DNA of 64,000 nt from Chitinophagaceae bacterium UBA1931 (GCA_002337125.1 DDFJ01000004.1:1663889-1727888); one strand, 5' to 3'; shown: positions 23,530-33,260, counted from the first letter of the stretch. Numbers and translations: made by a program. Notes: a model not told the origin generated them from the sequence alone.

Positions 23530-23561
23530 TTCGTAAAAGAAAGGGCTGCATTTTGCAGCCC
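23530..23561 (-). terminator. Terminator after the GYF_2 gene
   Basis: GGGCTGCA pairs with TGCAGCCC around TTT, followed on the minus strand by TTTCTTTTACG. It lies 16 nt past the GYF_2 stop. Confidence 0.75.
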
Positions 23562-23576
23562 CATTCTTTAAGTTCG

Positions 23577-24452
23577 TTACTGGCATTTCCAGGGATCAAG
23601 CGGGTTACCACTTGTACCGGTAATAGCAGCAGTATCGGAAGCCATATTCGTTTCTGCACGCTTATCGTAACAAAAATGAAACTTATTGGCTTTTATTTTT
23701 GTAATCTCCGTTGTAATATAAGTTCCTCTTTCACTTGCCGGAGCCGACCATGCATCTCCGGTATTTGGCTCAACCTCCGTTAATGTCATTGTTTCTGTTT
23801 TAAACAAATCATGATTGGCTTTCCAGTAATGAATTTCCACTTCCACATAATCCAGCACGTAGGGCGTTTTATTATCAACAGCAAGTACAACATCTTTAAA
23901 CCCACCTAATACCAATGCTGTTTTTGAATCAATAGATGATCGTATATATGACTGCCAGTTATTACGCAGGTTCATATACTTCTTTGTCAATACATCATTT
24001 TGTGCTTTCTTTTCCTGTTCACTTGCTGCTACAGAATCGGCTACATGTTTAGCAACAGCATATGTAGCAGAGGTATCGAGGGGATCTTGTACAGTAGTAG
24101 CAGTTGTTACAGGTTCAGCTTTTACTTCTGCAGCTTTATTCTGTAAAAAAAATATCAATAACGCAATTGCAACAATACCAAGTGATAAATACAACCAAAG
24201 GTTCCGGTTGCCCCGCTTTGTTTCAGTTGCCGGTTGTTCTGCAAATAAAGGAGGAGGAGTTACTGAAGGTTTAAATTTCGGAGGGATTGCTTTCAGTATA
24301 CCCTTTAATTCATCCAGTTCGCCTGCCTTTGTCCATTGAGGCAAACCCTCATACCAAATAAACGACTCATGGTTAACTTCCAGTGAGGCAAGCTCATCAA
24401 TTGTATAAGGTCCGGTTTGTGCTGCACCGTTATGCAGGTAGTATTTTTTCAT
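23577..24452 (-). CDS. GYF_2-domain membrane protein
   Basis: About 291 residues. The N-terminal GYF_2 (DUF4339) domain (about 1-50) has KKYYLHNGAAQTGPYTIDEL and the tryptophans of FIWYEGLPQWTKAGEL. A Pro-rich linker leads to one transmembrane helix (about 83-103, LWLYLSLGIVAIALLIFF). The C-terminal domain (about 150-290) is predicted outside the cytoplasm and has no recognised motif. The start is MKKYYLHN at 24452, since GYF_2 proteins begin there. GYF_2 domains are thought to bind peptides; the partner is unknown. Confidence 0.8.
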   Translation of the reverse strand: MKKYYLHNGAAQTGPYTIDELASLEVNHESFIWYEGLPQWTKAGELDELKGILKAIPPKFKPSVTPPPLFAEQPATETKRGNRNLWLYLSLGIVAIALLIFFLQNKAAEVKAEPVTTATTVQDPLDTSATYAVAKHVADSVAASEQEKKAQNDVLTKKYMNLRNNWQSYIRSSIDSKTALVLGGFKDVVLAVDNKTPYVLDYVEVEIHYWKANHDLFKTETMTLTEVEPNTGDAWSAPASERGTYITTEITKIKANKFHFCYDKRAETNMASDTAAITGTSGNPLDPWKCQ

Positions 24453-24650
24453 TTTGATTAGAATTTGCGGCAAGATATTGAAGCATTTTAATATTATAAA
24501 AAAGGAAGCTCCAAAATTTACCGATTATAAATTAATATACTTAGCTATTACACCGCAACATGAGTTGGAAACAACAAAGAAAACTTAATTGACTAATTCA
24601 AAATAAAACAATGCAATTTGCACAAGAGCGGAAAAGCATAAGACACCTGA

Positions 24651-25331
24651 TTACAATTGCGACAATTTTACCCAGTCACCAGCTGCGTTCCTGATTGTCC
24701 AGAAATACCAGCCATTCACTGTTGCATTTTTCACAATAGCTTTTGCAGCAGCTGTAGGTGTTGTATATACTTTTCGTTTATAATAAATATTCCCTTTTGG
24801 AGTAAGTAATGCTTTGTATTCAACTCCCTTATACATTTTGTAGATCGGGGTTCTTTTATTAACTAACCCAACCAACGATGTATGTATCCTGACTTTTTTA
24901 ATTTGTTTTTTTGCTGAACGGCCAGGAATCAGTTCATTTAGTTCTTGTTTATGCTTTTGCTTAATAAGGTTTTTGAGTTTACTTACAAGTGCCTTTGAAT
25001 CCCTACCCCTTGGCTTTGCCCTATTGCCAACCGGTTCTGCAATACGGATAAGTAACGACTCAATATCACCTATGTAATCAACCTTTTTAATCAGGAATAA
25101 ACTGAAGTGAGTCCACTGCGAATCATGCCTGTCTTTTAAATGCTGGTTTACTCTTCGCTTCAAATCCGAAGCCCTGCCAACATAGTACAACTCATTTTCA
25201 TCGTATAGAGCATAGATACCTGATGAATCACCAATTAATTCTGTAATAATTTCTTTATGATCTTTAAACAGGTTTCGTGAAATACCTTCGAGTGATTCGG
25301 TAAACAGTCCCTTTTTAGTAATGCTTTTCAT
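24651..25331 (-). CDS. GIY-YIG nuclease with C-terminal RAMA-like domain
   Basis: 226 residues. A GIY-YIG domain (about 35-100) shows GIYALYDENELYYVGRA, then the Arg helix SDLKRRVNQHL and the Glu of GDIESLLIRI. The C-terminal 70 residues (YKALLTPKGNIYYKRKVY, then TPTAAAKAIV and NGWYFWTI) resemble the RAMA domain found next to restriction and methylation enzymes and thought to read modified DNA. It lies 336 nt downstream of the seven-gene defence operon on the same strand, so it is plausibly an island member but probably not co-transcribed. Confidence 0.75.
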   Translation of the reverse strand: MKSITKKGLFTESLEGISRNLFKDHKEIITELIGDSSGIYALYDENELYYVGRASDLKRRVNQHLKDRHDSQWTHFSLFLIKKVDYIGDIESLLIRIAEPVGNRAKPRGRDSKALVSKLKNLIKQKHKQELNELIPGRSAKKQIKKVRIHTSLVGLVNKRTPIYKMYKGVEYKALLTPKGNIYYKRKVYTTPTAAAKAIVKNATVNGWYFWTIRNAAGDWVKLSQL

Positions 25332-25666
25332 GCAGCTAAAGTTAAAGAATCAATGGGAAAGATTTTTCATGAAGTCTTGAATTGATCTTATGATGCCTGT
25401 CGTGTTGCTGTAAGAATACTTAATATTGATCTGCACTTATGTAAATCCATGTTGTCAGCTTTCTACAATACTGGTTTTCTGAAACAATTATTGTATACTA
25501 CCCATGAACTCCCTTTTGCTCGTACAATTAATAAAGAACTTTGTTACTCTGGTCTTAAGGTACTCTCGTTTCCCAGCAAGGTCTCTCGCAGAAGGCATTG
25601 CGATATTGCAAACGTATCTTCCCCCTTTTAAATTCTTTTTTATTCATAGTATAAATTGGGTTATAG
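25332..25666. other. Gap between the GIY-YIG gene and the defence operon
   Basis: No recognisable gene, repeat or terminator was seen in these 335 bases. Short open frames exist but have no protein-like composition. Confidence 0.4.
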
Positions 25667-26305
25667 CTATTTTAATTGACTGAACAAGCCTTCAATCGGT
25701 GTAAATATTTGTTCTTTTCTTAAATAAGCAGTAGGCCAAATGTCATTCAACAAGCAAAAATAATTGCTATTTAAAAGATTGTGGTTTCCAAAACCACCCC
25801 AATTATTCCCTGTCATCACTAACAGGAATGATTTCGCATTAGGAAATTCCTTTTTCAATTTCAAATCTCTGTCAATATATTGTTGTTCCCAATTATCTCG
25901 ATTCCAGCCAAGCTGTGTCTTACACTCAATAATTGCAACAACTTCATTGTTTCTCCAAATTGACAAATCGGGTCTAATGGAATTCTTTGTTTTTTTTATT
26001 TGCCGTTCAGAATGAGCTTGTAGATCACTTCCTGTTGAAACTAAATATAGTCGTAGAAAGAATAAAACACACTCAACAAAGTAGTCGGAACCAGATGCCA
26101 AATACCTTTTATTAAGAAATGTTTTAATTTTCCCTTGTGTTATGTAGTAGGTTTTTAGTCTTTCGAGAATTGCATCTGTAATTTCCGTTTTGTTTAAATC
26201 AAAAGCATAGTGGTTTAAAATTTCATTATAGGATTTTTCTAATTGAATATATGTTGCACTCAGGCTATTGATATACAAATTATCAATTTCTTTTAACGCT
26301 GACAT
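25667..26305 (-). CDS. PD-(D/E)XK-type nuclease, third gene of an ATPase-HNH-nuclease module
   Basis: 212 residues. The catalytic core is visible as RPDLSIW (Asp113) followed by VVAIIECKTQLG (Glu127, Lys129), the PD-x(13)-ECK arrangement of restriction-like nucleases. The first 100 residues are helical and may bind a partner. A C-terminal aromatic region follows (NNWGGFGNHNLL). It starts 18 nt after the HNH gene and is the last gene of the seven-gene operon. No close family is recognised. It could supply or modulate DNA cleavage for the neighbouring ATPase-HNH pair. Confidence 0.75.
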   Translation of the reverse strand: MSALKEIDNLYINSLSATYIQLEKSYNEILNHYAFDLNKTEITDAILERLKTYYITQGKIKTFLNKRYLASGSDYFVECVLFFLRLYLVSTGSDLQAHSERQIKKTKNSIRPDLSIWRNNEVVAIIECKTQLGWNRDNWEQQYIDRDLKLKKEFPNAKSFLLVMTGNNWGGFGNHNLLNSNYFCLLNDIWPTAYLRKEQIFTPIEGLFSQLK

Positions 26306-26323
26306 GATTTATTAAGTGTGTTA

Positions 26324-27481
26324 TTATTTGAATATTTCGGGTAAATATTTGGAAACAATGTCTTTTGTCAATTTCGCTAATGGCCTTTTATTGAAATCTT
26401 TTTCATCAAGATAATTTGCAAAATAAAACCTGTAAAACTCCTTTGTTGACGCCCCTAATCGGGTTAGCATATCGACAATATTTCCTGCATAATACGGACT
26501 GAGTTTATCAGATTTGACAATAAGTTCTCCAACAACATCTGCGTGAGACTGATAAACTTCACGTATTTTAAAAACTTTGACATTCCCAGAATTATCAACT
26601 CCATGAACACCAAATATCTGAGTATGCTTCATATTTGGATATGAAACATTTTCAGTGAGAGTAACGTTGTAGTTCCGTGGGTCACTTTTATCAGGATTTA
26701 ATCCAACTTGCAAATAATCAAAAGTAGCGTCGTTACCAAAGCCTTCTTTATATGGATGAATGTGCATATTTAAAGTAAAGAGTTTATCTCCCTTTAAATT
26801 AGAATTACAATAGTTACATGATGGAATGAGGTTATAAAAAGATAAACCAAGAAAAGGATGCAATGCCTGATGAAAATAATGATCCAGTATTGGCCGTACA
26901 ACTAAATCCCGTCCTGTACCAATGACAGTATTTGTGTATATACGATTACAGTATACACACACATTAACTTTCAGTGCATTTGATAAATCATAGGCATTAT
27001 AAGGAGTAGTCGCTTTATCTATAAATTCATCATACGGTATTATTGCTTTAATAAATTTTGCTGTTTCCTTTGTAAACCATGCCTGCTGGTATGCCTGATT
27101 AGTCGATTGTAAATCATCAACTTCAGAAAGTATTAAGGCCTCTAAATTATTTTGATTTGATAATGTTGTAAGAAGAGCAATATAATCGGCTCTATGATTA
27201 TAAAAATGCTTTGATAATGAAGTCCGATTTCTTAATCTGGAATAATGAGTTTGGTTGCTAATAGATCTTTTATTCCTTCCAATAATAGTAAGTAGCGAAG
27301 TTTTTGTACGTGTGCTTAGGCCTGTAAAACTGAGAACACTTGCTATAGTGAAACCCGCTTGACGATCCATGACTTTAAAAGCCAAAAGATAAAAATTGAC
27401 TCTGTTGAGAATTAAATCCTTAACCCCGTCAAAATGAGCCTTTTTTATCGCACCGATATTATCAACTTCTATTTTTATCAT
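26324..27481 (-). CDS. HNH endonuclease, PtuB-like
   Basis: 385 residues. A zinc-type HNH core is seen at about 175-232: CVYC, then the ILDHYF strand with the catalytic-type His, then NLIPSCNYCNSNLKGD with the second Cys pair. The N-terminal 170 residues are helical. The gene overlaps the end of the SMC-like ATPase gene by 20 nt, which is the usual ptuA-ptuB arrangement of Septu systems. Septu HNH proteins are known to cleave nucleic acid under ATPase control. That this protein does so is inferred. Confidence 0.78.
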   Translation of the reverse strand: MIKIEVDNIGAIKKAHFDGVKDLILNRVNFYLLAFKVMDRQAGFTIASVLSFTGLSTRTKTSLLTIIGRNKRSISNQTHYSRLRNRTSLSKHFYNHRADYIALLTTLSNQNNLEALILSEVDDLQSTNQAYQQAWFTKETAKFIKAIIPYDEFIDKATTPYNAYDLSNALKVNVCVYCNRIYTNTVIGTGRDLVVRPILDHYFHQALHPFLGLSFYNLIPSCNYCNSNLKGDKLFTLNMHIHPYKEGFGNDATFDYLQVGLNPDKSDPRNYNVTLTENVSYPNMKHTQIFGVHGVDNSGNVKVFKIREVYQSHADVVGELIVKSDKLSPYYAGNIVDMLTRLGASTKEFYRFYFANYLDEKDFNKRPLAKLTKDIVSKYLPEIFK

Positions 27482-29306
27482 TTCGCATTTTTCTGATTAA
27501 ATCAAGTTCTTTTTCCCTTTCAACTATAATGTTATCAAATTGCTCCCTTGGTATACCTTGAAGCACTTTTTCCAATAGTTTAAATCGTACATAGGGTTCG
27601 CCGATTATGTCAATTTCCTTTTTAAATGAATTGTATTCAGCCTGTGTATATTGGTTCTTATCATGTACTCTCTTTATCAGGTTCTCAATCTTTCGTCTTG
27701 CAAATTCTCCTATTAAGCCATCCTGCAAAAAGAAAGAATCGGTAAATAGCTCATGTACGTTTGCTCCGAATGTTTCATTTTTTTTATCAAGACTATCGAC
27801 AACAACTGGATTCGAATCTCCTCTTTTTAAGAGAACAACACAGTTTGGAGGCAAATCAGAAAGTATAAAAGGAGAGTGAGATGTAACTAAGATTTGTACT
27901 TCCCGTTTGCCGAATTTCTCAGATATAAATTCAGTAAAAACATCAATAAATCGAATTTGCCAAGCAGGATGTAGAGCTAATTCAGCTTCATCAATCAAAA
28001 ACAGCAGACTCCGCTTTGTTCTATGAAACTTCGTATCGTTTATTCTTCCAAATAAACTTAACAAAGAATACTCGCCCGAGCTAAGCGACGACTCTCCAAG
28101 TGGCTGATGACTAAAATAGAATTCTGCAAAATCTCCAATCTTGTTAACAGAATAAAAATTGTCTATTAAATTTACTAAAGACCCTATCGTTGCTTGCGAT
28201 AATTTAATTGAAACTCCAGTCTCGTTTGCATTAATACTGCCATCTTTTTTTTCAAGATAATTGTTTAATTCATTAATGAAATTTTGGATACTATCAAGTT
28301 TGTTAGAAGTTGCCTTCCATAGATCTCCTCTCTTTAAATGATTAATTATACTCGATATTTTAGCTAAGGTTGATGTGTCTTCTATATCTCTTTTTGCTCT
28401 GATATACGTCGATATGCGATCAACGGTTTCAATAATAAAGTTTCCAGCACCAAGGGTAAGAGATAAAGCACCTTCATCAGCCAAATGAAAAATACTCGCT
28501 TCAAACGCATTAACTAAAAATTGATCTCGCTTTGATCTTCCTATTTGAAAATATAATTTTAACGCCTCCTGTAATTCAATATATTTTTTAAAATTGGGAG
28601 AATCTTCATTATAGTAAAGGCTTAAGTTGATATATGGTGGCAACTTCGCCGGGAAAGGATTCCGTTCGTTCCTCGAAGTAATCCATCTCAACAGCTTTAC
28701 AATCCGGATAAATTCCTGAGCAGAAAATGCATTTGCATGATCTCTATAGGGCAAATTATCTTTTTTAGCATCTTTGAAAGTCCGTCGCTTTTGAATGTCG
28801 GTTAAAAGCAAATAATTAGTTGAAAGATTTTTTGTGTCACCAAACTGTTCTTTTAAAGAATCAAAAGAATAAAAAGAGGTCGGGTCAAAATGATTAGAAA
28901 CAAAAATTAGAGTGGTCGATTCTTTAAATCTCTGTAAATCCTTTACTCTTTGTATTGAATATTGCTTGCCAGGTATCGTTATAGATATTCCAGAAGCAGA
29001 ATAAACATAAAATACATTTTGGCTAAAAAAAACAGCGATACTTTTATTATCAATTTCACTATTCCCGTCGCCAAAATATTGCATGACGTATCTTAAAATT
29101 GAAGTTTTGCCAGTTCCATTTTGACCTATTATACCAGTAAGGTTGCTGATATTTCTGCCAAAAAAATGATCAATAAAATTGGGTGTTTCATCAATCTTAA
29201 CTGTTAGTTCGATTTCATCATAATGGAAACGAAAGCGGTTGCTAAAGTTGAGATCAATACCTGAAAGGCCTTTGTAATTATTTATTCTTATATAGAGTAG
29301 CTCCAT
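27462..29306 (-). CDS. SMC-like AAA ATPase, PtuA-like
   Basis: 614 residues. Walker A is GQNGTGKT (61-68), the ABC signature is LSSGEYS (408-414), Walker B is LLFLIDEAE (434-442), and the H-loop is TSHSPF (475-480). A long helical insert (about 190-390) separates the two halves, as in PtuA, RecF and other overcoming-lysogenisation-type ATPases. It starts 9 nt after the methylase gene and overlaps the HNH gene by 20 nt. The pairing indicates a Septu-like effector pair. Placement inside a DISARM-like operon is unusual. Confidence 0.82.
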   Translation of the reverse strand: MELLYIRINNYKGLSGIDLNFSNRFRFHYDEIELTVKIDETPNFIDHFFGRNISNLTGIIGQNGTGKTSILRYVMQYFGDGNSEIDNKSIAVFFSQNVFYVYSASGISITIPGKQYSIQRVKDLQRFKESTTLIFVSNHFDPTSFYSFDSLKEQFGDTKNLSTNYLLLTDIQKRRTFKDAKKDNLPYRDHANAFSAQEFIRIVKLLRWITSRNERNPFPAKLPPYINLSLYYNEDSPNFKKYIELQEALKLYFQIGRSKRDQFLVNAFEASIFHLADEGALSLTLGAGNFIIETVDRISTYIRAKRDIEDTSTLAKISSIINHLKRGDLWKATSNKLDSIQNFINELNNYLEKKDGSINANETGVSIKLSQATIGSLVNLIDNFYSVNKIGDFAEFYFSHQPLGESSLSSGEYSLLSLFGRINDTKFHRTKRSLLFLIDEAELALHPAWQIRFIDVFTEFISEKFGKREVQILVTSHSPFILSDLPPNCVVLLKRGDSNPVVVDSLDKKNETFGANVHELFTDSFFLQDGLIGEFARRKIENLIKRVHDKNQYTQAEYNSFKKEIDIIGEPYVRFKLLEKVLQGIPREQFDNIIVEREKELDLIRKMRNDKNRS

Positions 29307-29315
29307 AAGTTTTCT

Positions 29316-32300
29316 TTATTTCTGATTAAACAATCCTCCTAAATTCTCATCCGGCTCATCCACTCTGCTCACAATATCATCATCCGTTTTATACGATTTC
29401 TTTTTCCCTCCCTTCTTATCCCACAACCCAGCTTTCACTTCTTCCTTATGTATTTTATGGTTCAGTTCCAACAAACGTTTCAACACTTCTTTCCGTGCAT
29501 CGGGATGGATAGTGAAACGGATGCGGTCATTCTCTGGTAAATAATCTACCTCATAGAAATCATGGCGGAGTTGGATTGTTATTTCAGGAGATTGCTTCGT
29601 ACCTCGCAATGACGACCCCCAGCCATACGCCTCCAATACCGCCTCATCCATTTGCACATGCAGCTCACGGAGTTTGAGAATACCTTGTATGGCTTCGTTA
29701 AACGAAATTGTATTGGGTGTTTTCTCTAAATGCTTTTGCAGGGCGGCTACCTGTTTGTCGTTTTCATTTACTGCTTGTGCTGTGATGGCATGGCTATGAA
29801 ACAAATTATAGGTTTTGGTAAGTCCCAGCTGCATACCCAGCATGAGTTGTCTGCGGAGTTCGTGGTAGGCTTCACCAATAGTTTCTAATTGCTGTTGTTG
29901 TTGCTCGATTAATCGTTGAGGAAATGGATAGGTTGCTAAAGCAGAGCTTGGAGTATACCTTAAAGTGTTGCCACCCATTGTTGAACTTTGAAGCCAAGCC
30001 CATTGCTCATGAAAAGTGTTGCTTATTAATGAAAAAGACTTGAAATCTTCAAATGCAATTGCTCCACCAGCATGTGAAACAACTATTTTTCCTTCTTTGA
30101 AAGTAAAGGATAAATACTTGGTTGTGAAAGGTACAACAAGATATCTTTTTAGAGGCTTAATTGATTTATATAGATTAATTGCCTTTTCAGCATAGTGCCA
30201 CCAATTTTCCCGGTATGTTGCTCGATTAACCTTATCCCTTTCTGGTTTTACTTTTTCACGTAAGATGGTTATACAATCAGGATATTCTGATTGACAATAA
30301 TCCAAACTCCAATCTGAGAAATTAATGATATTCCTGCTTGGCGCTTGTGTCGGAGAGTTATTAATATCATCTGCATTTAAAAAAGGAAAGATAACATCGG
30401 CATTTTTAGGGTTATCTCTAATTAGTCTATTTGACTCTTCAAAATCCAAAATGAAACCACTACCCAAGACATTGCTTCCCATAAAGCCTAAATTCTGGGA
30501 TGACACTAAAAGATATGCAGATAAAGTGTTTTCTGAATTTTCTAAATAAGAATTAATTACATCAACTGGTTTATTATTTAACAGTTTTGGTATGTTCTTC
30601 TGGGATTTATTAAGTGAAATCAAAGAAACTTCAACCGCTGCCAAACCTGGCCACTTCATTGATTTAATCGCAAAATTTATTACGCCATTGTTATTCAAAA
30701 TAAATTCAAGTCCACCAATTCTTGAATCTCCTTGACAGATTGTATTTGTAGAAATCAAAGACTGGAATCCTTCAGAATTAATCACATCGAATATTCTTCT
30801 AAAAAAGTAAGTAACAAGATCAAGGCCACCATTTGATGGCTCATAATTTGTTTTTATAAAATTTAAGTAGCCGTCCCCAAAAGAGCCACTTATTTTCTTA
30901 CCACCTAAAAATGGTGGGTTACCCAAAATGCAATCAAACCCGCCTTCACCAAACACCTCCGGAAACTCAATAAACCAATGAAAGAAACGCTGCTCATGAG
31001 CTACGGCTGTGGCTTTTGCAGTAGCTTTTCCTGTCCAACCGCCATAACCACTCATTACTTTTCTGTACTCGCTATCAGTTATCAGCAAATCATTATTTGC
31101 TTCTGTTTTAGGGATGAAAAACTGAGCAACCTGAACATCTGCCATCGTCTTTAAAAACGAACAGCCTTTGCCATCAATAAATTTCTTGTATGCTCTTGCT
31201 TTGCGTTCAATTTCTTCGGGTGAGGTTTCGGGCAATTGGCTAAAGGTTTTGTATTCGGCCATTGCTTCCTGCACGGAGTTCTCGGTGCTTTTTTCAAACT
31301 CTGCTTTAAGTTGCAGGGCTTTGGCGGCTCTTTCCTTGCGTTCCTTTACGTTCTTATCCCGCCAGGTTTTGGCAATGTCTTTATCATCACCAGGCAGGGT
31401 TTTAAAGGCTTCATCGGCAATGCCGTTTTCCAGTTCGCTGCGGTGTGCCAGCCCCACAATGGCATCTCCACATTTAATGTGGTGGTCTAAAAAGTTCAAC
31501 GGTTCACCGGGGTTATAGGCTTCCAGCCAAAGGGCTATTTTACAAAGCTCAACCGCCAATGGGTTTTTATCTACCCCATAAATGCAGTTACGCACCACAT
31601 CCTTCATGGCTTTGCGTATGGCAACCGGGTTGGGTTGTTCTTCTTCGGTTTGCACCCGGGCAATTTCTAAGGATAGTCTTCTGGCTGCACTCAGCAATAT
31701 GTGACCGCTACCGCAGGCTACGTCTGCAATTTTAAGGTTGAGCAACGACTGTATAGTGGCTTCTTTGCTGGTCTTTTTTTGCAGACAGGGTCTTACCCGG
31801 TCTTCAATCAAATATTCCAATGAATGTTTGATGAGGGGCTGCACCAATTCTTCGGGCGTATAGTGACTACCGCTTTTGCCCCTTTCGTTGCTGGCATCGA
31901 AACTGCAACTGTATTGGTCGCTGCCTTCAATCTTTTTAACTTCCAGTTTCAGCTCTAATAAACCTTCGTACACCGAGCCAAATTCTTCTACATCCAATCC
32001 ACCATAGTTTACAGCTATCAACACACCATTATCATTTTCAAAATAGCTGAGTGATTTGATGATGTTGAGCAATACCGCATTGCTCAGGTAGCACTGGTGC
32101 AAATCGTACCCATTGCCACTGATGGCATCGTAGCCAAACAAATCGCCCTGCAAAGCCATGATGCCCAGCTTTTCGCCAATTTCTTTTTTCTCAAATAAAG
32201 AAAAGGTGCTGATTAAGCCCTGCCATAAATCGTGATGGCGGCTGGCTTCTGGTGGCAATAGCTTTTTGGCCAGTTTGCGTAAGCGCAACAGGCTGTAGTA

Positions 32301-33260
32301 ATTGAAGTAAATATGGTTGAAGCGTTTGGCTTCTGCTGTTTTGTTATCTGCATAAACCAGGTTGCGTTCTTCAATTACAAACAGGAACAGCAGTCGGTAA
32401 ATGATTCGCAACTGATGGCGGTAATATTCATCGGTATTAAATTGGCCTGATGCAACGGCTTCCCGTAATGTGGTGTTGTTCGGATGGTTGATGAAGCCAT
32501 TGGCCAAACTCTTGATGGCCTCCTTTACGGCATCGCCCAGTTTGCTGCGGATGGTGCTGCCGGCTGCCAATCCTTCCTGGTGGTATTTTTCAATAATGCT
32601 TTCTGCCCCCTGGTCTATCTTTCTGGGCATACGGCTGGCATGGAGTACCCGGTAGAGAATCACGAAATCGGAATACAAATCCTCTTCCATCATCTTCTCC
32701 AGATTGAACTCCACATAACTCAGGCGGGTAATGCGGCTGGCATCACGCAACAAACGCAACTGGCGGCCATTGGTCACCAAGCCATACAAGTGCTCGCTGT
32801 AATTCAGGTACTCCTGCAGCATAGCATGAGGCGATACACGGAGTTGTTTATTTTCCGGTCGCTTATCCAGCGATTCGTGATAGCCGCCCACATACACCGG
32901 GAAATTATCCAAACTGCTATCCCTGTACCCAATGGGAAACGATTTGCCATTTAGTTCTTCCGATTGTCGATTAAAGGTTAGGTTATAACCAAGATTGGTA
33001 AGTAAAGGTGAAATCCAGAAATTACGGGTTTCGGTAGTTCCTGTTTCACTTTCTTTGAGTCGGGTGAGTTTACTTTTAAAAATGTTCCATTGCCCCTTGG
33101 CTTCCTGCCATGCCAGGCTTATTTCATCTTTCAGTTTGGCATTGGTTAAATCGGGATGAAAATCTTTACCCTGTTGAAAGGTTGCCTGCTCACTACGGAT
33201 CTTCGCCAGCAAGTCGGTGGAGAGGATGGAGCCTTGTATATCGATGGATGGGAAATTCAT
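29316..33260 (-). CDS. Large N6-adenine DNA methyltransferase, DrmMI/Eco57I-like
   Basis: 1314 residues. The SAM-binding motif I is ADVACGSGHIL (about 505-515), followed by YGVDKNPLAVELCKIALW. Motif IV is DCILGNPPFLGG (about 775-786). A long helical N-terminus (1-480) and a C-terminal specificity region flank the catalytic part. The size and architecture fit DISARM class 1 DrmMI or Eco57I-type enzymes. Its ATG overlaps the stop of the DUF1016 gene (ATGA). The specificity region (about 29930-30900) is visibly more AT-rich than the rest, and a dispersed repeat is inserted in frame near residue 1217. Confidence 0.85.
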   Translation of the reverse strand: MNFPSIDIQGSILSTDLLAKIRSEQATFQQGKDFHPDLTNAKLKDEISLAWQEAKGQWNIFKSKLTRLKESETGTTETRNFWISPLLTNLGYNLTFNRQSEELNGKSFPIGYRDSSLDNFPVYVGGYHESLDKRPENKQLRVSPHAMLQEYLNYSEHLYGLVTNGRQLRLLRDASRITRLSYVEFNLEKMMEEDLYSDFVILYRVLHASRMPRKIDQGAESIIEKYHQEGLAAGSTIRSKLGDAVKEAIKSLANGFINHPNNTTLREAVASGQFNTDEYYRHQLRIIYRLLFLFVIEERNLVYADNKTAEAKRFNHIYFNYYSLLRLRKLAKKLLPPEASRHHDLWQGLISTFSLFEKKEIGEKLGIMALQGDLFGYDAISGNGYDLHQCYLSNAVLLNIIKSLSYFENDNGVLIAVNYGGLDVEEFGSVYEGLLELKLEVKKIEGSDQYSCSFDASNERGKSGSHYTPEELVQPLIKHSLEYLIEDRVRPCLQKKTSKEATIQSLLNLKIADVACGSGHILLSAARRLSLEIARVQTEEEQPNPVAIRKAMKDVVRNCIYGVDKNPLAVELCKIALWLEAYNPGEPLNFLDHHIKCGDAIVGLAHRSELENGIADEAFKTLPGDDKDIAKTWRDKNVKERKERAAKALQLKAEFEKSTENSVQEAMAEYKTFSQLPETSPEEIERKARAYKKFIDGKGCSFLKTMADVQVAQFFIPKTEANNDLLITDSEYRKVMSGYGGWTGKATAKATAVAHEQRFFHWFIEFPEVFGEGGFDCILGNPPFLGGKKISGSFGDGYLNFIKTNYEPSNGGLDLVTYFFRRIFDVINSEGFQSLISTNTICQGDSRIGGLEFILNNNGVINFAIKSMKWPGLAAVEVSLISLNKSQKNIPKLLNNKPVDVINSYLENSENTLSAYLLVSSQNLGFMGSNVLGSGFILDFEESNRLIRDNPKNADVIFPFLNADDINNSPTQAPSRNIINFSDWSLDYCQSEYPDCITILREKVKPERDKVNRATYRENWWHYAEKAINLYKSIKPLKRYLVVPFTTKYLSFTFKEGKIVVSHAGGAIAFEDFKSFSLISNTFHEQWAWLQSSTMGGNTLRYTPSSALATYPFPQRLIEQQQQQLETIGEAYHELRRQLMLGMQLGLTKTYNLFHSHAITAQAVNENDKQVAALQKHLEKTPNTISFNEAIQGILKLRELHVQMDEAVLEAYGWGSSLRGTKQSPEITIQLRHDFYEVDYLPENDRIRFTIHPDARKEVLKRLLELNHKIHKEEVKAGLWDKKGGKKKSYKTDDDIVSRVDEPDENLGGLFNQK
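29590..29614 (-). repeat. In-frame dispersed repeat coding for SLRGTKQS within the methylase
   Basis: A 25-nt element with ATTGC and GCAAT arms. On the minus strand it encodes SLRGTKQS inside the methylase's C-terminal region. The same element, with three substitutions, is intergenic at 53281-53305, where the arms are ACTGC and GCAGT, so pairing is kept. Confidence 0.8.
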
